This document shows, in pieces, positions 7,931 through 11,957 of a DNA stretch of 11,957 bases. Position 1 is the first letter of the stretch, and the number at the start of each line of letters is the position of its first letter. Origin of the DNA: Bacteroidota bacterium (lineage in GTDB: Bacteria > Bacteroidota > Bacteroidia > Bacteroidales > WCHB1-69); assembly GCA_023392945.1 (NCBI GenBank), contig JAEWNB010000141.1, positions 1 through 11,957 on the forward strand, given 5' to 3'. Both the position numbers and the translations under genes were made by a program. The notes beneath the pieces were generated by a model that did no database searches, was not told the DNA's origin, and saw only the letters and a list, made by a program, of their open reading frames with translations.

Positions 7931-8815
7931 TTATTTAACTCTAAGAATAGTATCTTTGATTTCAATCAAATATTGATCCGCGGCAATTTTGTCGATAATA
8001 TTTTTTATGATAAGATCCAGATGACTGTTTTCGGAATAGTTGGCGGGAGCAATATAATCGGCACGTTTACTACGAATGATATCTAAAGAGACATTGCTAT
8101 GATTGTTATGATTAGCATGATTGTGGTTGTATAAAGTGAGGCTTGGGTTATAGACTGCCACAGCATAGCCCCCTTGCAATTTCACCATTTTCATTGCCGG
8201 CACATCAGTCTCTCCATCTCCAATGTAAATCATATTTGAAAATGGTACCGGTTTATCTTCTTCAGGAACAATTTTATTTATCAACCTATTATCATAAGCA
8301 TTATTAATGCCCTTGTTGATACGGAAAAGGAACTGTGTTTTGTTGGTATAGTTTACAGCTAAGGCCGGCCAACAAGCTTCGCCAATAGCATCATACTGAA
8401 ACCCTGAAGCAAAAATATTCTTGAACTCATGGGCAATGGAAGTTCCTCTGATCATTTCCCGGATTCCGGAAGAGATAATGTGGTGTTCTACAAGCAGGTT
8501 TTTCTCTGCAGCATAACGGTTAATGCGCTTGAAGAAATTTTCCACTCCCGGGAAAAAAGTGAGTCGGCGACCATAATTCATAAAAGTCTCTTCTTTGATA
8601 GGAATGTTTTTTTCTTTCGCCTTGGCAAGCATAAGGTATAAATATGCCAATACCTCATCCATGTCATGCTGCTCTGCAATTTCATTGGCCTCCATCCAAA
8701 ATTCCCGTTTATCCATGTTAATGTCGGGAATAAAGTTGTATTCTTGCATATTTCCGGGAGCTAATGTCCCGTCAAAATCGTAGGCAATTGCCACTGTTCT
8801 TTTACAAGTTGCCAT
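7931..8815 (-). CDS. HAD-superfamily phosphatase (phosphoserine-phosphatase-like)
   Basis: This 294-residue cytoplasmic haloacid-dehalogenase-type hydrolase has motif I, YDFDGTLAPGN, with nucleophile D13 and acid/base D15. Motif II is IISSG (S115/S116), and motif IV is GDGETDVPAM (199-208; D200 and D204 expected to bind Mg2+). The motif III lysine is not certain from inspection. The roughly 90-residue helical insert between motifs I and II is a C1-type cap, as in phosphoserine-phosphatase-like members. The substrate cannot be inferred. An unusual feature is a His/Asn-rich stretch at 230-241 (NHNHANHNNHSN), soon after motif IV, which looks like a surface-loop insertion and could bind metal. 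The gene stands alone on the minus strand with its own -7 box. The start ATG gives a clean N-terminus 12 residues before motif I. Confidence 0.85.
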   Translation of the reverse strand: MATCKRTVAIAYDFDGTLAPGNMQEYNFIPDINMDKREFWMEANEIAEQHDMDEVLAYLYLMLAKAKEKNIPIKEETFMNYGRRLTFFPGVENFFKRINRYAAEKNLLVEHHIISSGIREMIRGTSIAHEFKNIFASGFQYDAIGEACWPALAVNYTNKTQFLFRINKGINNAYDNRLINKIVPEEDKPVPFSNMIYIGDGETDVPAMKMVKLQGGYAVAVYNPSLTLYNHNHANHNNHSNVSLDIIRSKRADYIAPANYSENSHLDLIIKNIIDKIAADQYLIEIKDTILRVK

Positions 8816-8836
8816 AGTATTTTTATTTTAGTGGCA

Positions 8837-8844
8837 CAAAGATA
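8837..8844 (-). promoter_or_regulatory. Putative Bacteroidota -7 box for the HAD phosphatase gene
   Basis: The minus-strand reading is TATCTTTG, matching TAnnTTTG, 21 bases upstream of the ATG at 8815. It is the same octamer as that before the pseudouridine synthase gene. No clear -33 TTG is seen in the AT-rich sequence upstream. Confidence 0.5.
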
Positions 8845-8872
8845 AAAAATAATTATTATAATTTAATTATTT

Positions 8873-8890
8873 CATTTTCATTTTCATTTT
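8873..8890. repeat. Short tandem repeat, three copies of CATTTT
   Basis: Three uninterrupted copies of the hexamer CATTTT lie in the AT-rich spacer between the HAD promoter and the terminator of the next gene. They lie roughly where upstream promoter sequence for the HAD gene would be. They may be no more than low-complexity DNA. The rest of the 8816-9064 spacer holds no open frame of note and no RNA gene that I can recognise. Confidence 0.4.
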
Positions 8891-9024
8891 AATTAATGAA
8901 TTATCTTTTTTGATGTTTTCAATTATGATGAAGGCCTAATGGGTTCCGTCCACAAAAAAATGAAAAAAACTTGATTATGAAAGCAATTCAATAAAATTGA
9001 GATTGTCTCACTCCTCCTAAATAA

Positions 9025-9054
9025 AAAAGAGCAACTTTTCGGAGTTGCTCTTTT
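9025..9054 (-). terminator. Rho-independent terminator, probably bidirectional
   Basis: There is a perfect 12-base inverted repeat (AAAAGAGCAACT paired with AGTTGCTCTTTT) around a 6-base loop. On the minus strand it begins 10 bases after the pseudouridine synthase stop and ends in a run of T, so it fits as that gene's terminator. The A/T-flanked symmetric stem could also work on the plus strand. Confidence 0.85.
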
Positions 9055-9064
9055 CATATCTGAA

Positions 9065-10513
9065 CTAAATCATTTTTAAGTAATTGGTTTCCGCTTCGGA
9101 TAAAAAACGCCATTTTCCACGAGGCAGATTTTTCTTGGTCAATCCGGCAAAGACAACGCGATCAAGTTTAATAACGTCATAACCGAGACTTTCAAAGATA
9201 CGGCGAACAATACGGTTTTTCCCGGAGTGAATAGTAATTCCCAGCTCTTTTTTTGAATCATTTACATAGGCAAGTTCATCCGGTTTGATAATGCCGTCAT
9301 CAAGTTCAATTCCGTTAAGAATAGTATCGAAATCACTCCCCGTCATGTTTTTGTTTAACTCAACATGATAGGTTTTAAGAACCAAGTGTTTGGGATGGGT
9401 CAATTTTTTTGTCATTTCACCATCATTGGTAAAAAGTAACAATCCTGTTGTGTTTTTATCCAATCTTCCCACAGGATAAATTCTCTCTTTGCAAGCTCCT
9501 CTCACCAGTTCCATAACATCTTTCCGATCAAACTCATCATCTGTGGTGGTTATATAGTCTTTGGGCTTATTCAATAAGAGATAAACAGGTTTTTCACGTT
9601 GCAAAACCTTATCCCCAAAACGAATTTCATCAGTAGGCATTACTTTGGTTCCCAACTCCGAAACTACTTTTCCATTGACTGTGATTGCACCACTGATAAT
9701 TAAATTGTCGGCATCACGACGGGAACAGATTCCGGCATTGGAAATGTATTTATTCAAACGAATAGGACCATATTGCTCTTCATATTCCAATGACAAAATT
9801 TTTTGTTTTCTGGGAGCCTGACGACCTTCACGAATACGCTTTTCTACAATTTCAGAAAGAATGGAAGATTCAGCGGTTATGTTACGACGTTTTCGTTGAG
9901 GTTTTTCATCAAAATCTCTACGAGGCGGTCTGTCACCGTATTCTCTCCGTGGCGGCCTAACACCGGAATCTCTACGAGGCGGTCTGTCACCATATTCTCT
10001 ACGAGGCGGTCTGTCACCGGAATCTCTCCGTGGCGGTCTATCACCGGAATCTCTCCGTGGCGGTCTATCACCGGAATCTCTACGTGGTGGTCTGTCACCG
10101 GAATCTCTACGTGGCGGCCTATCACCGGAATCTCTCCGCGGAGGTCTTTCACCGGAATCTCTACGTGGAGGTCTGTCTCCTGAATCTCTACGTGGCGGTC
10201 TATCGCCGGAATCTCTACGTGGCGGTCTATCGCCGGAATCTCTACGTGGTGGTCTGTCACCGTATTCTCTGCGAGGTGGTCTGTCGCCGTATTCTCTACG
10301 TGGCGGTCTGTCACCTGAATCTCTACGCGGCGGTCTGTCACCGGAGTCTCTACGTGGCGGTCTGTCGTCGGAGTCTTTTCGTTGATAAGGTTTATTATCA
10401 GTTTTTTTTCGTTTAGATGTTTCATTATCAGAAGTTCTGCTGGGTCTTGAAGATTTTGCAGGACCATCTTTTCTTGTTTTACTAAAACTACGTTTTTTCG
10501 GGGAATCTTCCAT
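9065..10513 (-). CDS. rluB: RsuA/RluB-family rRNA pseudouridine synthase with repeat-rich N-terminal extension
   Basis: This 482-residue enzyme has two halves. Residues 1-48 are basic and low in complexity, and 49-201 are 17 tandem 9-residue units of consensus DRPPRRDSG, followed by a degenerate DEKPQRKRRN. The conserved part starts near 250. It has an S4 RNA-binding domain (IRLNKYISNAGICSRRDAD, about 251-300), then the catalytic domain with YPVGRLDKNTTGLL, where D352 is the expected nucleophile, and the later HSGKNRIVRRIFESLGYDV and LPRGKWR motifs. The family converts a specific uridine of 23S or 16S rRNA to pseudouridine. RluB (23S) is the closest guess, but RsuA or RluE-like alternatives cannot be separated by eye. 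Typical RluB proteins are about 240-290 residues; the extra length is the Arg/Pro/Asp-rich extension, which is likely disordered and RNA-binding. The gene has its own promoter and terminator. Confidence 0.88.
   Translation of the reverse strand: MEDSPKKRSFSKTRKDGPAKSSRPSRTSDNETSKRKKTDNKPYQRKDSDDRPPRRDSGDRPPRRDSGDRPPRREYGDRPPRREYGDRPPRRDSGDRPPRRDSGDRPPRRDSGDRPPRRDSGERPPRRDSGDRPPRRDSGDRPPRRDSGDRPPRRDSGDRPPRRDSGDRPPRREYGDRPPRRDSGVRPPRREYGDRPPRRDFDEKPQRKRRNITAESSILSEIVEKRIREGRQAPRKQKILSLEYEEQYGPIRLNKYISNAGICSRRDADNLIISGAITVNGKVVSELGTKVMPTDEIRFGDKVLQREKPVYLLLNKPKDYITTTDDEFDRKDVMELVRGACKERIYPVGRLDKNTTGLLLFTNDGEMTKKLTHPKHLVLKTYHVELNKNMTGSDFDTILNGIELDDGIIKPDELAYVNDSKKELGITIHSGKNRIVRRIFESLGYDVIKLDRVVFAGLTKKNLPRGKWRFLSEAETNYLKMI
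9911..10369 (-). repeat. 27-base coding tandem repeat, 17 units (RPPRR nonapeptide array)
   Basis: Seventeen consecutive 27-base units without an indel encode residues 49-201 of the pseudouridine synthase. The nonapeptide is DRPPRRDSG, with variants REYG (four units), E or V for the first D, and a final RDF. Some DNA units are identical: the neighbours starting at 10020 and 10047, the neighbours at 10182 and 10209 (apart from flanking sequence), and the distant pair at 10074 and 10236. Others differ only at third codon positions. This pattern points to repeated duplication with selection on the peptide. Each unit carries a net positive charge. Copy number is likely to vary among strains. Confidence 0.95.
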
Positions 10514-10563
10514 GAATAGTAACTATTAAAAATCTGCATTTTAATAATGCAAAATTGGGGCGG

Positions 10564-10571
10564 CAAAGATA
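10564..10571 (-). promoter_or_regulatory. Putative Bacteroidota -7 box for the pseudouridine synthase gene
   Basis: The minus-strand reading is TATCTTTG, matching TAnnTTTG, 50 bases before the ATG at 10513. A TTG lies 14 bases further upstream, somewhat closer than the usual -33 spacing. The octamer is identical to the one before the HAD gene. Confidence 0.5.
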
Positions 10572-10664
10572 CAATTAATTTCTATCAATTTTACTTTACC
10601 TCAACAATAATTGAACTTTTTTCTTCACGTAATCTTTTGGTATATAAACATTTTGTTTTTATTT

Positions 10665-10711
10665 GGGCGTTCCGGCTCGCTGCGCTTCGCCGTCGCGCTT
10701 CGTCGAAGGGC
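10665..10711. repeat. GC-rich REP-like intergenic block
   Basis: This 47-base stretch is about three quarters G+C, in sharp contrast to the AT-rich spacer around it. It contains repeated CGCTTCG words and a small CTTCG-T-CGAAG palindrome. From memory, blocks starting GGGCGTTCCGGCTCGCTGCGC recur between genes in Bacteroidota genomes, so I read it as one copy of a dispersed repeat, possibly decayed. Only one copy is in this window, so repetition cannot be shown here. Confidence 0.5.
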
Positions 10712-10732
10712 TTTGGACAATTGTAACTGTTT

Positions 10733-10760
10733 GTAGAGACGCGATTAATCGCGTCTCTAC
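10733..10760. repeat. Perfect 28-base palindrome (dispersed intergenic hairpin element)
   Basis: The 14-base arm GTAGAGACGCGATT is followed directly by its exact reverse complement. As RNA it would form a long hairpin with a minimal loop. No T-run follows, so it is a poor terminator. Palindromes of the GTAGAGACGCGAT...ATCGCGTCTCTAC type are, to my knowledge, dispersed between genes in cyanobacteria and Bacteroidota. It lies 21 bases beyond the GC-rich block, and the two may form one composite element. Confidence 0.75.
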
Positions 10761-10811
10761 GGAATTTGATATAAAATTATTATTAAGGTATATATATTCA
10801 AAAATTTTATT

Positions 10812-10819
10812 ATTTTTGC
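10812..10819 (+). promoter_or_regulatory. Putative Bacteroidota -7 box for the TM1266-like gene and hydG
   Basis: TATTTTTG matches TAnnTTTG, 73 bases before the ATG at 10893, implying a leader of about 65 bases. No clear -33 TTG is visible. It lies downstream of the palindrome, so that element would sit upstream of the promoter rather than in the leader. Confidence 0.45.
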
Positions 10820-10892
10820 CTCCAACTGAGAAACAGATTTATCTTTTTCAAAGTTATTAAAAATAGAGTACTAATCCAAAAGTAACAATCTA

Positions 10893-11159
10893 ATGGAAAA
10901 GCGTTTAGGCATGATTGCCATTGTCATCTCCGACAAACACATAGTTTTTGAAGTCAACGAATTAATTTCGAATTTTTCCGAATTTGTCATTGCTCGTCAG
11001 GGTATTCCTATGCCCCAAAAATCACTTTCTTTTATTTCCCTGATTGTGGAAGCTCCCATGAATTCTATTAACACCCTTACCGGAAAGTTGGGGCGGTTAC
11101 AAGAAGTGGAAGTAAAGACAATAGTAACAAAACAGGAATTAGGGAGTGAAAAAAACTAA
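10893..11159 (+). CDS. TM1266-type iron-only hydrogenase system putative regulator
   Basis: This small protein of 88 residues opens EKRLGMIAIVISDK, continues NELISNFSEFVIARQGIPMP, and has FISLIVEAPMNSINTLTGKLGRL in its second half. That is the pattern of the TM1266 family, a short ACT/NikR-C-like beta-alpha-beta domain encoded beside [FeFe]-hydrogenase maturation genes. It has no DNA-binding domain of its own, and the 'regulator' label rests on context and fold rather than on experiment. Its position 38 bases before hydG, on the same strand, strongly supports the assignment and suggests one operon. The length is normal for the family. The start ATG is preceded by AT-rich sequence with no Shine-Dalgarno, as is usual in Bacteroidota. 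Confidence 0.85.
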   Translation: MEKRLGMIAIVISDKHIVFEVNELISNFSEFVIARQGIPMPQKSLSFISLIVEAPMNSINTLTGKLGRLQEVEVKTIVTKQELGSEKN

Positions 11160-11197
11160 TTTTCAACAAGAAAAATAACAATTTAAAAAATATCACA

Positions 11198-11957
11198 ATG
11201 AACACAGAAGAGAGAAACAAAAATTTTATCGACAGAGAAAAATTGTACTCCATGATTGAGGGGCAGGCACCAACAAAGGATGAGCTGCAAGCTATTCTGA
11301 ACAAAGCCAAAGAATTAAAAGGGTTGTCTATGGAAGAAGTGGCTGCTTTATTAAGAGTAGAAGACCATCAGGACATCAGATCTATTATGGATGTTGCCCA
11401 TTATGTCAAAGAGAGTATATACGGAAAACGTTTAGTGCTCTTTGCACCGGTATATACCGGCAATGTTTGTGTTAATAATTGCGTCTATTGCGCATTCCGA
11501 AAGGATAATAAAAAAATTGTGCGCAAAGTGCTGAATATGGATGAAATTGAAGAAGAAACCCGAATTTTACTTCGTGACGGACACAAAAGAATTTTACTTA
11601 TTTGTGGTGAAACTCCCCGAAACAACATAGATTATATTTGTGAAGCAATCCGTCGTGTTTACTCAGTCAATGAGAACAATCAGAATGTCCGCCGTATCAA
11701 TGTAGAGTTGGCCCCCATGTCAGTGGAAGATTTTCGCAAATTGAAAGCGGAACGTATTGGTACCTACGTTTGTTTTCAGGAAACCTATGACTCTGTTTTA
11801 TATAAAGAATATCATCCGTCAGGAACTCCAAAAGCCGATTTTGAAAACCGATTATTGGTAATGGATAGAGCCATGGAAGGCGGCATTGATGATGTGGGGC
11901 TGGGTGTTTTATTCGGACTTGCCGACTATAGATATGAAATTCTTGCCTTGATGGAAC
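11198..11957 (+). CDS. hydG: [FeFe]-hydrogenase H-cluster radical SAM maturase HydG (N-terminal part)
   Basis: The gene begins at ATG 11198 and stays open to the window edge; 253 codons are present out of the roughly 470 expected. HydG is a radical SAM tyrosine lyase that makes the CO and CN ligands of the hydrogenase H-cluster. The radical SAM motif is C91-V-N-N-C95-V-Y-C98 (CX3CX2C), followed by AFRKDN. Other recognisable pieces are LFAPVYTGN before it, ILLICGETPR after it, then VELAPMS, the TYVCFQETYD stretch, YHPSGTPKADFENRL and GLGVLFGLADYRYE. ThiH, the thiamin-pathway relative, is the main alternative. The long N-terminal helical region, these motifs and the TM1266-type neighbour favour HydG. 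The C-terminal part that would bind the second iron-sulfur cluster is outside the window. hydE, hydF or hydrogenase genes may follow. Confidence 0.93.
   Translation, partial: MNTEERNKNFIDREKLYSMIEGQAPTKDELQAILNKAKELKGLSMEEVAALLRVEDHQDIRSIMDVAHYVKESIYGKRLVLFAPVYTGNVCVNNCVYCAFRKDNKKIVRKVLNMDEIEEETRILLRDGHKRILLICGETPRNNIDYICEAIRRVYSVNENNQNVRRINVELAPMSVEDFRKLKAERIGTYVCFQETYDSVLYKEYHPSGTPKADFENRLLVMDRAMEGGIDDVGLGVLFGLADYRYEILALME

Larger units (their letters stand above)
10514..10892. other. Divergent intergenic region of 379 bases
   Basis: This spacer separates the minus-strand pseudouridine synthase from the plus-strand hydrogenase maturation genes. It contains a -7 box on each side, a GC-rich block (10665-10711) and a 28-base palindrome (10733-10760). 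The remaining sequence is AT-rich, and I see no tRNA, riboswitch or credible gene in it. A 65-codon open frame crossing the repeats is judged not to be a gene. Confidence 0.7.

Noticed and set aside
8891..9020. Possible small RNA or decayed gene in the AT-rich spacer
   Set aside because: No stable GC-containing stem other than the 9025-9054 terminator, no tRNA-like cloverleaf and no open frame with a family match.
9877..10566. Long open frame of 229 codons on the minus strand in a second frame across the repeat array, and a 128-codon plus-strand frame at 10030-10416
   Set aside because: Both arise because a 27-base repeat keeps every frame periodic and free of stops. Their predicted peptides are mere repeats with no family resemblance, and the RRDSG frame runs into a conserved enzyme.
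10663..10860. 65-codon plus-strand open frame in the intergenic region
   Set aside because: It reads through the GC-rich block and the palindrome; the CRDAINRVST peptide is simply the translation of the palindrome. This is a spurious gene call over repeats.
11447..11460. 14-base perfect palindrome CCGGTATATACCGG
   Set aside because: It lies within the conserved APVYTGN coding segment of hydG and is explained by codon sequence; no sign of a regulatory role.

Overview
The window looks like chromosomal DNA of an AT-rich, anaerobic or fermentative member of the Bacteroidota. The reasons are a GldG gliding-type ABC auxiliary protein, several start-proximal copies of the Bacteroidota promoter -7 box TAnnTTTG, few Shine-Dalgarno sequences, a Bacteroidota-style ComEC, and [FeFe]-hydrogenase maturation genes (the TM1266-type small protein and hydG). 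I cannot name the species. Most of the window is core housekeeping sequence, and I see no phage, CRISPR array, insertion sequence, tRNA or rRNA.

Layout. Positions 1-762 (+) hold the C-terminal part of gldG. It meets, tail to tail with a 4-base gap, a minus-strand operon at 767-2762. That operon reads mlaE-like permease, mlaF-like ATPase, then a CvpA-family membrane protein, and looks like a lipid-transport/envelope unit without an adjacent MCE (MlaD) gene. A 108-base divergent region (57 bases if the earlier possible comEC start is used) separates it from comEC (+), whose C-terminal region lacks a recognisable metallo-beta-lactamase active site. recG (+) follows, then an EFR1-type flavodoxin/two-[4Fe-4S] ferredoxin fusion (+), 18 bases behind recG. 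These converge on a minus-strand HAD phosphatase (7931-8815).

After a 249-base AT-rich spacer with a strong hairpin terminator comes a minus-strand RsuA/RluB-type pseudouridine synthase (9065-10513). Its N-terminus contains 17 exact-length tandem copies of a 9-residue RPPRR unit. A 379-base divergent spacer follows; it carries promoters on both sides, a GC-rich repeat-like block and a perfect 28-base palindrome. The window ends in a plus-strand hydrogenase maturation pair: a TM1266-family small protein and hydG, truncated by the window edge.

The functional groups are envelope lipid transport (mlaE/mlaF/cvpA), DNA uptake and recombination repair (comEC, recG), redox and hydrogen metabolism (EFR1 protein, TM1266 protein, HydG), and ribosomal RNA modification. 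I found no convincing new system. The parts most worth a second look are the repeat-expanded pseudouridine synthase and the GC-rich/palindromic intergenic element.
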